A stretch of DNA of 64,000 bases, from contig NC_088786.1 in assembly GCF_949628265.1 (NCBI RefSeq), positions 38,461,681 to 38,525,680 on the forward strand, read 5' to 3'. The stretch is from Cloeon dipterum. Taxonomy: Eukaryota; Arthropoda; Insecta; Ephemeroptera; Baetidae. The notes under the pieces are model-generated. The model had not been told where the DNA came from. It worked only from the letters and a program-made list of their open reading frames with translations, and did no database searches. Below are positions 33,640 to 44,931 of this stretch, in pieces (positions within the stretch are counted from its first letter, which is position 1; the number at the start of each line of letters is the position of its first letter). The position numbers and the translations under genes are program-made.

Positions 33640-34275
33640 AAATCGCAGTTTTTCTGAACAAATAGCAGCATTTTAGGCCGAGGTTGTTGCGTTGCATGGT
33701 TTCACCGTGCGATTTGTCAGGGGGCTGCCGGCCTACCTCGAAGGGTTTGTTTATCATGGCGGCGGCGGCGGCGGCGGTGGTGGAGTGAGCTCGGCGTAGA
33801 AGGGAAGATCGCGACTTCGCATACAAATGGCAGCATCATGCAAGTCGTTACGCGAGAAACAGGAAAAGAGAGAGAAATTGCTCCACACACACACACAGGG
33901 CGAGAGCAGCGGCAAAGTTTGTGCTTTCAATATTACATGCGCCGGCAGTCGGGGCTACAGCTGATACACCTTGTTGGAATTATTATTTCGTCCCCGTGCC
34001 GCTTTCGGCGGCAGGCAATGGGGGCGGCGGGGGCGGAGACGGCATTGAGAGAGAGAGAGAGACGTTATTGCGGCCAATCCGGCCGGAACTGAGCATACAA
34101 AATTTATTCTCGAATTGTGCGCAATAATGACCTTTTGTTGGCTGGATTAGCAATACCCACTGACGGCGATTAACATTCATGGTGTGTGTGTGCATGACGA
34201 CGACGCTCATGACATTGGGAGGTGCGAAATCGAAATAGAGACACACGAACGAATGAATATATTCGGCGCTCAAAC
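33640..34275. other. GC-rich unique block
   Basis: It includes a GGC run at 33764-33781, CACACACACA, and a GAGAGA run near 34047. On the minus strand GCCGCCATGATAAACAAACC reaches a GTAGGC donor after seven codons; it is not supported otherwise. Confidence 0.35.
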
Positions 34276-34279
34276 TCAC

Positions 34280-34311
34280 CCGCAGCCAGCAAACTGCTTC
34301 CTCGGTCGGAT
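34280..34311 (-). other. Candidate 32-nt microexon on the minus strand
   Basis: It is framed by the excellent acceptor TCTCTTGTTTCAG and the excellent donor GTGAGT. One frame reads PTEEAVCWLR after two bases of a split codon. The candidate exon at 50237-50283 ends with ATGAAATCGAGA plus one base, so the two would join in phase as MKSRHPTEEAVCWLR. The later Prep start exon has an in-frame stop just upstream of its ATG, so within Prep these would be leader exons. Confidence 0.38.
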
Positions 34312-34847
34312 CTGAAACAAGAGAAGAGAACAGACTTTGAGTGGCTGATGCGTGATTCGATGACAAATTAAATTTATTGCAAAACCGACCAACTCGGCAT
34401 TATGGAAACGAGACACGACTCGACGCAGCTTCACGTACTGCGAATCAATCAATTTCAAGCCAATGTGGAAATTAAATGTTTTAGTCACTTCACTGTTGGC
34501 TCTAAATTAAATATTATTTTTTTTAAAAAATTCAGCGGGGTCCAAATGTGCGATAAAATCGGTTCCCACCGCGCAGATCCAAGATGGCGTCTGAAAAAGC
34601 TCTCTTTGGATTGGCGTACGAGTGTCAAGAGTTTGTTTTTACGATCCAAAAGACACAATTAGTTAAGAGTAATGCAAATTGTGTCACAATATTGACCGAA
34701 ACTTCTTCTTTTCGCGTATTTTCACGTGCGACCGTTTTTACTCCACCGGACGCAATATCTGCGCGTCGCACGAATCTTGTCCCCGCTGCTTTAAAGGAAT
34801 ATTGACATAATTTCTAGTTTTTAATTTCATTTCTGACAGAGCAAATC

Positions 34848-35057
34848 GATTCAGAAACCGTTATTTTAGAGTTTTTTTTTATTTGAATACCTAGCCAGAA
34901 AACCAATGACCATTGCAATCAGAGAAGGTATGCGCACTTGCCTGATTGGCTCACAGCTAGACCGAGACGGTCTAAAAGCCAATCAGAGCCTTCTTGTGGC
35001 ACTTTTTAGTAAATTCAAACAAAAAACTACCAAAATAACGATTTTCGGACCGTCTGG
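34848..35057. mobile_element. Imperfect inverted-repeat element
   Basis: The outer arms are AAACCGTTATTTTAGAGTTT and the complement of AAACTACCAAAATAACG. The inner part has TGCCTGATTGGC paired with AAGCCAATCAGAGCC. About 210 bp, diverged. Confidence 0.65.
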
Positions 35058-35059
35058 TT

Positions 35060-36640
35060 GAATTCGGCTTACAATCTTGTGATGTTAAAAATTAAAATCA
35101 ATAAAGTGAAAATCTAAAGCAAGACATTTTATAATTTTATTATAATCTTGAGCGTCTACAAAAACGATTAAAAATAAAATTAAGCAAAACAATTATTTGT
35201 CAGGTATTTTTTAACACAAATATCAACAAAAATTTCACAAAGGGGCAATTTTTAACAATGAACAAACACCTAATTTTTAATTGTTGCTCTTACAAAATTT
35301 TTCCCGATTTAATTCCTCAACTCTTCTTGAATTTAAATATATTCTTTTCAAATTTTCAAGGCATTTTTTATCACTAAAAAATAAAAAACTTAAATTACGA
35401 ACCTTCAACAATTTTTCTTTATAATTTGTTTGAATTGCTTAGTTGTACAAGTGTTGAAATGGAAATTACTGCTTAGCAAAAATTGTTTCGCCGCAATTTA
35501 TTATCAATATTTTTAACAAAAGAATTGCAGATTTAAATCAATTTTATTTATTTTTAAAAAATAAAAACAAGTGTGAAATAATTCATAAGTTTCTAGCTGC
35601 AGAGCAACATTATTTAATAAAAAAAGTTCAAATAATAACTCCGTCCAATGATATAGTGTTAAAATGCACCGTTTAATTTCTGGAAAAATTTCCATAGTGT
35701 AAAATCCCGATTTAATTCACAATTTAGGGATTTTCCTCAAAATTGGCAAACCTTTGGATAAATCGCGACAAGAGGCATCGAATTCAAGCACAAAATAATT
35801 TATTTTATCGATAAAATTGGCAAAAAAAAATGATATTTACTGCAAATTCAAACGATTTGATTCTTAAGTTGAATCGTTGCAAAATTTCACAAAATAAAAG
35901 AAATTAAACAGATGAAATTTGTTGTCCAACTGATCATTTTTTTAAGGATTTTGTTCCTTCTGCTACGCAAAATTAAAAAAAAATGTTCAAAATTAGCAAT
36001 TCTTTTAAATAAGAAAGTCCTAAAACGCGCCGTTTAATTTCTGACAGAAAAAATCGGCTCCAAAGTTTGCACGCTAATCATCTCCCTACTAAAAAAAACA
36101 CGATTTTATTAACAATTTAGAGAATTTTTCCCGATAATTGGCACACAGTTGAATAGATCGCGACAAGAGACAACAAATTAATTCAAGTAAAAAAAATTAT
36201 TTAATTTTACAAAAATACATGTTTACTGTCTTCAAATATCGCAAATTGCAAACTTTCGGTTAATAAAAAAAATGATTTGATAGGCCAATTCTATTGTCCT
36301 GCGCTGACTCATTTTTTATTTTAACGATGTCATTTCATTCGCACTTTGGAACTAATGGAATATGTGTGTGACAACCATTTTGTCTTCGACCATAAAAAAG
36401 AAGACAAGATAAGAAAATCTGTCCTCCGAGATAAGGATTAATTAGGCCTGTCAAATTTAAACAGTCGACTATTATTTTTTTCTGAGCCTCAATTCATCCA
36501 ATTTTAAGCCATTTGAACCAAATTTAAACCGTCTAAATTGACTCAAAAAGTGCAAGGAAAATAAAAACGATGCTTTCCTTTGCAATCTTTAATTATTTTT
36601 TAATATTTTCTGGAAAAAACCGCTATAGAAATTACTGATT
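35060..36640. other. AT-rich stretch with old repeat traces
   Basis: No gene. Weak family F traces occur near 35755-35790 (AATCGCGACAAGAGGCATCG) and 36150-36180. Confidence 0.5.
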
Positions 36641-36649
36641 TACTTATTT

Positions 36650-37010
36650 CGCTACAATTTACCCTGGAATTGTGTCAAATTGAGTGTCGGATTTATGCTG
36701 TGCGCGCTGTGACAGCGATATTTCAGTGTCCCGAGGAGAGCATCACGCGGCAATTTGCCGGCGATTGCCGCGGAAGCACGGAAATCACAATAAACGCGCG
36801 GCGCGGGCGAGCAGACGGACGGACGGACGGAACGAGCCCGCAAACAAGCTGGCCGTAAACGCCAACGACGCACCGTAAAACCGGCCGCCGACAACAATTC
36901 AATCGATTCCCACCAAACACACAGCAAGCAAAAGCAAAGGCAAATCGCGCCGCCGTCCGATCGCGAAAATGATTTATTGCGGCCCTTTCTGTCATTCCGG
37001 TTGATTTGTG
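36650..37010. other. GC-rich unique block with GGAC repeat
   Basis: It includes GACGGACGGACGGACGG at about 36814-36831. Frames on both strands are short and without known domains. Confidence 0.38.
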
Positions 37011-37222
37011 ATTGAATTAATTTTTATTAGCACTTGAAAGTAGTTTCTTGCCTATGAAATTTCATTATTTTTTGTGTACAACACTGAGCTAATTCGTCTT
37101 TATTTATTTATTTTTTAAATTTGTATCTCCCAAAAAGAAGAAAAAACAATTTAACCGTACAAAATAAATTAATTTTATTTTTTTAAACTTTACAAACCTG
37201 AGAAATTAATATTTTTAATTGA

Positions 37223-37540
37223 CCAGTTGCATAAACCCTTAGTTATTGAAGCCGCCAACAGATGGCGCAGCCACAGACTTTCTTAAAAATTTTGTTTTGA
37301 GCGGTTTTAAGGCATTTCCGCTGCGATTTCAGACTCAATTTAGCTATTTTGTTTTTTATTAATTAATTTGCTTCTTTTTGACGTGCGTTGGTTTTCAGCG
37401 TGTCAAAAAATAGCAAATTAATTGAAGAATGCACGGTAGCTAGATTGAGTCTGAAATCGCAGCGGAAGTGCCTTAAAATCGAAAGTCTACGGTGGCGCCA
37501 TCTGTTGGAGGCTTCGAACACTTAGGGTTTATGCAACTGG
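37223..37540. mobile_element. Family B foldback MITE, copy 2 (inverted)
   Basis: The ends are CCAGTTGCATAAACCCTTAG and AGGGTTTATGCAACTGG. The two distinguishable arms appear in the opposite order to copies 1 and 3. It holds GCCGCCAACAGATGGCGC and GGCGCCATCTGTTGGAGGC. Confidence 0.88.
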
Positions 37541-37609
37541 TGAATTAATGTAATTTTTTATCGAACTTTAAAGCAAACGAGAGTTAATTTATTAATTCTT
37601 TTTAACGAT

Positions 37610-37960
37610 TTATTTCAATTTTGCGAGCTCCTTTAAGGGTTGACTGGTGTTTGGGGGTTGCCTTGCTGCCACTCGGTCTATTCGGGACGGAAGTAACGCT
37701 CGGAGTGATTTATTCGGCCGGCGGGCGGGCGGGCGGGCGAGTGAGCGAGCGGCCAATCTGATTATGTGCGCCTCGTTTGACGAGCATGCAGAGAGTGCGT
37801 CCGACGTGCGAACGCGATAATGTACGCCGCGTCTTTTTGTCACTCGCGGCACGCATTCGCTTGACAAACAAATAGTGCCCAGCGTTCAGCACACCCATAC
37901 AAACTGGCTTGTTTCCTTTCATTAATTCAAACAAAATTTATAAACAGACAGTTTTGACAT
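37610..37960. other. GC-rich unique block with GGGC repeat
   Basis: GGCGGGCGGGCGGGCGGGCG at about 37718-37740 and GAGCGAGCG. No gene was recognised. Confidence 0.38.
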
Positions 37961-38082
37961 TTATGATTTTTCGGATTTGGACAGTTCTATAGCTGCTTAT
38001 TCTTTAAAAATGGGTTTAATGAAAGTCTGAGTTCACCTCTTAACTTAATTTTGGGTATTTTGTTTGTTCCAAAATAATTTTA

Positions 38083-38404
38083 AAGGTTCTCAAATTTCCA
38101 GACGAATTTTGTGCGAAAATGGTAAATTTGAGAAACATTTGATCTAAAGGAAAAAACTGGAAATTTAATCAGCTTTCTGAATTTAGGCAGTTTTTGACGC
38201 TACTTAAAACTGGTGAATTTTAATCAGGCCAAACACACACCCCTTTCGAAAATCTGCAATTTTTAAAAAAATTAAAAATAACTCTCAAGACTCAAAAGGA
38301 CCATTTTTTATCTTCTCAATATTAAATTTCCATTATTTTTCTCACACCGGAAGCAATTAATTAAATTCCTTTGCTAAAAAAAGTGGGCGTAACTGGTAAA
38401 ATTA
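38083..38404 (+). repeat. Interspersed repeat family E, copy 3
   Basis: It matches the copies at 785 and 30870 throughout, ending in GTGGGCGTAACTGGTAAAAT. All three share the same orientation. Confidence 0.78.
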
Positions 38405-38409
38405 AAAAA

Positions 38410-39480
38410 TTGAATATTTCGGCACTTTTGTTCACAAGCATGAGAGCAAATAAATCTTCTAAATTTATTCAAAATTAAATTTATAAAAATTTTTAAGCAG
38501 ATTTTTAGTATTTTGTTGCTAAACAATTAAACCTCAATGTTCTGAAATCAATTAATTTATTTAATCTCATTTTTAAAATTTTTAAATACTTCACAATTAA
38601 ATATTTGTGCATTACTTTTAAAAAAATCACACTTCCTTCCTTCTTTCTTCTTCTTTCAACCACATTTTTTTAATTGCTCGGAAAATTTTATTTGGCATTT
38701 TTAAATAATGGGAATTTCATCAGAAATAAAAAAAAATCTACGAAAGAGGGCTCTCCGTTTTTAATGATAAAATTAGGACCCGAAATCTCCAATCAACGTC
38801 AATTTTTACCACTGTTGTTGATTGATATGATAATTATTTTCGTCAATTGTGATAAAATCTCATTACTCATCTGGGTAATTTCAAGCAAAACGCAATATTG
38901 CAAGTCAAAAAGCTTTTTCTTAACGGACGAGTGAAAATTTGCGTGATACGAGCATTGTGTTTGTAGATTATCAATTCGCGATAGAAGAATACAAGCTCGT
39001 CAAACGGCAATTATGATATGATTAACGAGTATAATTGCGAATAATATAGATTGCGAACTATTTGTTTGGCTAATCTTACATTGCTCTTTCAAATCTTGTA
39101 TCTGTTCAGCACCGACATGTTCAATTAAGAATTTTAACCATTCTGATTGCCATTTCTTATCACTGCTGCGGCTTTACCTCTTTAGATTTAAACGATTCTT
39201 GTAATGAATGATAAAAAAAATGAATTAATTCAAAACGGCACCTTTAAAATTATCCTTTGCTGTTTATAAGAAAACTGACCTGGTAAATTGTTCTTAAAAA
39301 ATTGATTAAAATTATTTAAAAAATTGAAAGGTGCGTTTGGGATTATTTTTCGCATGATTAAATCAAGTCTTTCCAATAACTCCCATTTTTTCGTTCCTTT
39401 GAAAATTATTAAAAAAAAAATATTTATAAATTTCCGACAAAAATCCAAAGCCAAACAGACTATTGGCACAGTCGCCACAT
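38410..39480. other. AT-rich stretch without recognisable features
   Basis: About 1 kb of AT-rich DNA with no coding, RNA or repeat signal that I can support. Confidence 0.5.
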
Positions 39481-40020
39481 TTTAAAAAGAATAAAAAAAG
39501 CTGATCGTTTGCTTACGCGGAGCGAGCGAGAGCCGGCCGCTCGGCAGGGGTGGAACGGCGTGTCGGGGGTAGTTCCTCGCAACCCGGCGGCGCCAGCAAC
39601 ACTGACTCTCTGCTTTTTGTTGCGCGCCTTTGACTGACTGCTGCTCTCTGTCTCTGCGGCTCTCTCTCTCGCTCTCTCTCGCGGCTCACACGCCCCCCAC
39701 GTGCTATGCCTTATCACACTTTTGGCCGACCGCATAAAAAAAACGGCAAAAGTCAATTCGACGGCGCCTTATCGGCCCGAAAAGTCGCGCGCGCCGGAAA
39801 TAATTTGCGCGTGCGGCACGCGCGCCCGCTAATGACGTACCTGTCCTGCCACCCCGCAGCGCAGATACACCCTTTTTGCGTATTATGCACCACGTGGCAA
39901 TGGATGTGATTGTCGCCAGAGCAAAATCACGATGATTGCCTTCGAAATGCACAATTTGTGCCAAAGGGACGCCCGAGTTTATCAAATTGCGGTTTCTGCA
40001 TCAAAATTTTTAAATTAAAA
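39480..40020. other. GC-rich unique block
   Basis: It contains GAGCGAGCGAGAGCCGG, CTCTCTCTCTCG and CCACGTGC. Minus-strand frames of 98 and 93 codons overlap a plus-strand frame and show no domain. Confidence 0.38.
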
Positions 40021-40029
40021 ATGTGAATC

Positions 40030-40390
40030 AGCATTTTTAAAGAGGATCCACAGCTGCCAATGCATGAACTTATCCGTTAGATTTAATTTGAAGCCAAAAT
40101 TGATTTAAGAAGCCCTGTAAATTTTTGAGAAAAGTGGCTGCAAAAGTGTCTCCTTACTTGAAATCCTATTTTATTTCCCAACAAAGAGTTTCTCTAAAAG
40201 GATTCATGCACTGTTGGACAGATCTCGACGAGAGGAATCGAAATCTGCCAAGAAAATGTGCTCAAGCAGCGCTTGAAATTTTGAATTTTACTCTTTTGAT
40301 TATTTTAAATTGTAGAAAAAATAGTATAATGCATCAAAAGATTCAAATTATTATCAATTGTCACCCTGTATCGATCCAATTTAAAAAATA
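40030..40390 (+). repeat. Interspersed repeat family F, copy
   Basis: Landmarks are TTACTTGAAATCC, GTTGGACAGATCTCGACGAG, GAATCGAAATCTGCCAAG and CAATTGTCACCCTG. Other copies are at 45540-45985 (minus), 47500-47940 and 49910-50190. Confidence 0.72.
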
Positions 40391-41279
40391 ATGTGAAAGA
40401 AACAATGGCTTATCGAGTTAACCATTTGACAAGAAAAAAGTAAATAAATAAATAATAAAAAAGCAAGCCTATCCAATTTTCTGTTAAAACAGGGTCCCTG
40501 AAAGAGAACGTGAAACTCCTGGGGATTTTAGAGTTGTAAAGGAAGGCTTGGCACGTGTCAAAAAGCGAGGGAAAATTATTAAAATTTGACTTTCCTGAGG
40601 TTTTTAGCTTAAATCTTCAATTAGATAGGTTTTGCATAAAAATTCTTGATTTTTTCTCATTTGATCTTCTGATCATCATTGCGGCAAAAGAAAAAAAAAC
40701 TAGCATTGCATTTTTCAAATTCCTATTTAATACGGGAGCCCCATGAGGGGTGGCTTTGTCTGATCAATTTTGCAACCCCCGCAACAAAAACGTCAAAAAC
40801 TTTCGATGTAAGAATATAACTTTAAAATAATTGTTCTTTAGGCTTTCTTTTGAAATGTTTTAGGCAGGTTTTCCTGAAATCAGCCCCTTCCTGGCTGATC
40901 AGCCCCTTCCACCAGAACCCAGAAAATATCGGGCAGGGTGGCAAAAAACCCGCATTTTTTAAAATAAAATGCAGTGCAGTGGTAAAAAGCGTATTTTTTC
41001 AGTTTTCTATTTAGTGTTTCTTTCGGGTAATGTTTCTAACATCGTTTTCAAAGGTTTTTTTTTTTAATTATTTGCTAATGACCTCGACTTGAGAAATTTT
41101 TGGAGAAATTGAGGCAGAAAATAGCAATTTCAGGAGAAATTTTGAGCACTCCGAACGCGAATTTTAGATTTTGGAAACAAAATCATTTCTTGCGCAAGAA
41201 ATTGGTAAAAATTGAATGGTAAAACCAGTGGTGAAAAAGCGGGTGGTAAAAAATGCGACCCTGATTTCGGAGGGTGAGT

Positions 41280-42000
41280 TTTTAGGGGAATTATACCGTC
41301 GTTTTTGCAGTCGATCCGATTTTTATTTGATCAATTGATAAATTTATCTTCTGCTTTAATTAAAGAAAGATTTATTTGGAAACTACTTTCATATGAAATT
41401 GAATCAATTCGATCACACTCGTTTTTTATAGTTCAGATAAATTTAAATCACTTTGCGAACAAAATAAGTGAAAGTTACTTACCTCCAAGCCTAGATTTCG
41501 CTATCAGGTCCTGATTAATTTAAAATGCAAGGACAAATAATTGCTGCTTGTAGATTTCATTCAATCGCCCACTTAGCTTACTATCTAGTTGCTCTTTAAA
41601 TACTACTTCTGAAGCTTCTCTACATTGTTTAATGGTCTAAATTGAGCAACACAATCAAACTATTGAAGCACTTAGACTTTTTGTACAAACCTTTCGTATC
41701 TTTTTCTCCATATAGAGATAAGCAAAAGGATCAACGATTTCATCTGATATTAATTCTAAGACAAGTGAGTGTGAGGACTATAATCCAACAATTATTTTCA
41801 GAAAAAGGTTGTCAAATTTATAATAAGGAAAACTGATCAGAATTTTCCAGAGAATTTTTTTAATTTTAAATTTTTAGGTCTTGCTCTTTAGTTTTTTATA
41901 AATTAAGAAAAAATAGAAGCTGAGTAATTAGGAATAATTAGTCTTCGTGATTTTTTTGATACCCTGATAAGAAGTCTCGAGAACCTTTATTTATAATCGA
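41280..42000 (-). pseudogene. Possible decayed coding remnant, family unknown
   Basis: On the minus strand several peptide-like stretches stay mainly in one frame with interspersed stops: TIKQCREASEVVFKEQ (about 41630-41515), INQDLIAKSRLGG (about 41520-41480) and TIKNECDRIDSISYESSF (from about 41420 down). They are rich in Glu, Asp, Lys, Arg and Ser, unlike chance translation of AT-rich DNA. An upstream stretch DEIVDPFAYLYMEKK lies near 41730. No family is recognised. It could be a dead gene, a fragment of a mobile element or virus, or coincidence. Confidence 0.25.
41483..41510 (-). other. Candidate 28-nt microexon on the minus strand
   Basis: AATTAATCAG before and GTAAGTAAC after give a clean acceptor-donor pair; the 28 nt between read DLIAKSRLG in one frame. 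It overlaps the possible decayed coding remnant, so either reading may be wrong. Confidence 0.22.
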
Positions 42001-42128
42001 TTAGCAACAACATTTCGGTATCTTGCGCGACGAGACGGAATAATAAGGAGGTTTATAGTCTAATTGAAAAAGTCGAACAGATGAAAAGTGCGCGTCTGAG
42101 TGTCAAACACTTAAGGCTCGTTTCTATC

Positions 42129-42302
42129 AGTAGTTGTTAGTGTAATCGGCTCTCGAGTGGAGAGGCAGGCAGACTCGAAGCCAAAAGATAACCGCGGCGA
42201 ATCCTTCAAAAAACACTTCACACGTATAATGTTTAATCACTTTCCTCTACGAAAAGACTAGGAAAGGAACTAAATGAGCACCACACAATTACACAGGTCA
42301 AG
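42129..42302 (+). promoter_or_regulatory. Candidate initiator plus DPE and a first exon
   Basis: TATCAGTAG gives an arthropod initiator with A+1 at 42129. At +28 to +32 lies AGTGG, four of five matches to the DPE consensus. The following 174 nt end at the consensus donor AAG|GTGAGT (42303). Just before it, ACTAAATG starts MSTTQLHRSR, split by the donor. The target gene is unknown; Paf-AHalpha, 11 kb downstream on the same strand, is the nearest known candidate. Confidence 0.33.
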
Positions 42303-42401
42303 GTGAGTGATTTCAGTTGTAAATAATTTCTTATTTAACCTACAGAGAATTTATTGGATAAATTTATTCCTAAAATTGGTTCCTGAGTTTTTTTTTTATT
42401 T

Positions 42402-44040
42402 AAGAACGACTGGAACCACATTTTTTTATTCTAATCGATTCCTGAGGGTCGAAATAGGGGGAGTAAATAGATTTTCAGGTCGAAAAACGTTTTGTGACGT
42501 GCTAGCAGAGGCGCAAAGGAAAACACACGTTGATTTGGCGCGCAAAACGTTTAAATCTTTTGGTCGCTACTGCGCAAGCGCCTCCCCTATGACGTCACAG
42601 CTTTCTCAGCTGCCAATGCCAAGCACGGAGTATGGCTGTGACGTCAGAGGGAAGACGCATGCGCAGTAGCGACCAAAAGATTCAAACGTTGCGCGCGCCA
42701 AAAAAAAAACTTATCGTCAATTTTATCCATGGCGAATGTTTTGATAAAAAATCACAATATCTAAGCAATTTTTCCTAGTTCATTAGATTTTGATAAATAA
42801 ATATTTAGTAGTTTTAATGATATATAATTATTTTATAGGTTTTAAAAAAATACTGATCACAGCAATTATTTGTTAACCTCTCTTCTTTCTGCTTAAAGGG
42901 GAATCAATTTCTGTTTTAAATACATAAAATTGGAAACAATTATTATAATAAAAGCAAAAAATTGGGCAAAATAATTTATTTTTGAAGAAATTTAAAATGT
43001 TAATTAATTTAACTTAAAAATGCAATTTTTCCTTGTGGTGAAATTGCAGAAATTTAAAAATCTTTAAATGTTTCTAATTTAGTTTGCAACCAACTGTGAT
43101 TTTTCGCGGGAGTTTTAAAAGGGGGCGTGGTTTAAAAAATGGATTTTGGTTTGAAAAAAACGTTTAAATCTTTTGGTTGCTACTGCGCAAGCGCCTCCCC
43201 TCTGACGTCAAACGCTCTCTCAGCTATGAAACATGGCTGTGACGTCAGAGGGGGGACGCGTGCGCAGTAGCGACCAAAAGATTCAAACGTTGCGCGCGCC
43301 AAAAAAAACTTATCGTCAATTTTATCTATGGTGAATGTTTTGATAAAAAATCACAATATCTAAGCAATTTTTCCTAGTTCATTAGATTTTGATAAATAAA
43401 TATTTAGTAGTTTTAATGATATATAATTATTTTATAGGTTTTAAAAAAAATACTGATCACAGCAATTATTTGTAAACCTGTCTTCTTTCTGCTTAAAGGG
43501 GAATAAATTTCTGTTTTAAATACATAAAATTGGAAACAATTAGTATACAAAAAAAAGTAAAAAATTTGTACAAAATAATTTAATTTTGAAGAAATTTAAA
43601 ATGTTATTTAATTTAACTTAAAATGCTATTTTTCCTTGCGGTAAAACTGCAGAAATTTCAAAATAAAATCTTTAAATGTTTCTAATTTTGTTCGCTACCA
43701 ACTGTGATTTTTCGCGGGACTTTTAAAAGGGGGCGTGGTTTAAAAAAATGGCTTTTGGTTTGAAAAAAACGTTTAAGTCTTTTGGTTGCTACTGCGCATG
43801 CGTCCCCCCTCTGACGTCAAAAGCTCTCTCAGCTATGAAACATGGCAGAGGGGGGACGCATGCGCAGTAGCGACTAAAAGATTCAAACGTTTTGCGCGCC
43901 AAAGCAACGTGCGTTTTGCTTTAAGCCTCTGCTCGCACGTCACAAAACGTTTTTCAACCAGAAAAATTATTTACTCCCCCTATTTCGACCCTCAGGAATC
44001 GATCGGAACAGACGAAAATGTGGTTTCAGCGGGCCCTTAA
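42402..44040. mobile_element. Family A MITE with a tandemly triplicated interior
   Basis: The left end is near GAACGACTGGAACCACATTT and TCGATTCCTGAGGGTCG; the right end is near CCTATTTCGACCCTCAGGA. Inside, a unit starting CGTTTAAATCTTTTGGT recurs at 42548, 43161 and 43770 (periods 613 and 609 bp). The unit carries the CRE-containing palindrome plus about 420 bp of AT-rich spacer. The third unit leads straight into the normal right end. Confidence 0.85.
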
Positions 44041-44099
44041 AGCCTTTTCTCTATTTCAACTGTAGAAAATATTTAAAACTGTGAAAGACAGATTTCATG

Positions 44100-44760
44100 C
44101 CTGTGTTTATTTTTATTTCTGAATAATTTTGCTTGTTTGCAGTGTGTTGTTAGCAGAAAAAGCCGCGCTGAAAGTTTTTCGTGCATGCAGGTGCGGTGTT
44201 CGGTGTTGCAATCCACCGAGGAGGCGACGAAAAGTTTAATTTGATACGTGCGCCATCGAGTGTGTGTGTGTGTGTGTGTTTCGGTGCGACGCAATAAACA
44301 GCCATCTCGCCCCTTTCGCCGGAGAAAGAATAACGCGCGCAGCAGCAAAGAGAGAGAGAAGGAACTAATTGCGCGTCGGCAGGCACTAATTTCTTTCTTT
44401 GAACCTCTGCGGCACCCCACGAGTCAAAAGTGGCTGGAATGCTCGCGAGCGCGCGCAACATCTTTAATTAAGTGCAGCAGGCAACGAGACGCGAGAACTG
44501 GATGCACCACGCGCACACATGATATTATATATTATATATTGAGAGCAGGAGCAGAGCGGGAGCGAGGAAGGCAGGGCATACTTGTCCGATGACTGCATGC
44601 ACCCGCGGGCCCCTTGTTTTCCGATGGCGAAACGGCATTCCGAGAAAACGACCGGCGCATAGCACAAATTTCGATTAAAAACGAACCTCTGGACGACATC
44701 ATGGATTCCCACGTGGAATTGTTTAATAATTTATTGTTTTAGGAGAAAATTGAAATAATT
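44100..44760. other. GC-rich unique block with TG microsatellite
   Basis: It includes a TG run at 44260-44279. Overlapping frames of 103 to 115 codons on both strands reflect GC-rich low complexity. No gene was recognised. Confidence 0.38.
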
Positions 44761-44931
44761 ATTCTTGCTCTGAAAATCGGAAAAGAATTTAAACTTTTTC
44801 AGGTTGTCGTGAGAGAATTTGTAAAACGACGATTTAATTCAGAATTTAAGGAAATTTAGCTCATAATTCGTACACCATTGGATAGATTGCGACGATGAAG
44901 ATTATGGACAAAACGATTTTTTTTAAATTCA

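Noticed and set aside
40489..41270. CAGGGTCCC and GCGACCCTGA as possible ends of a hAT element
   Set aside because: Only a few end bases match and no 8-bp target duplication is present, unlike the clear case at 54.2 kb.
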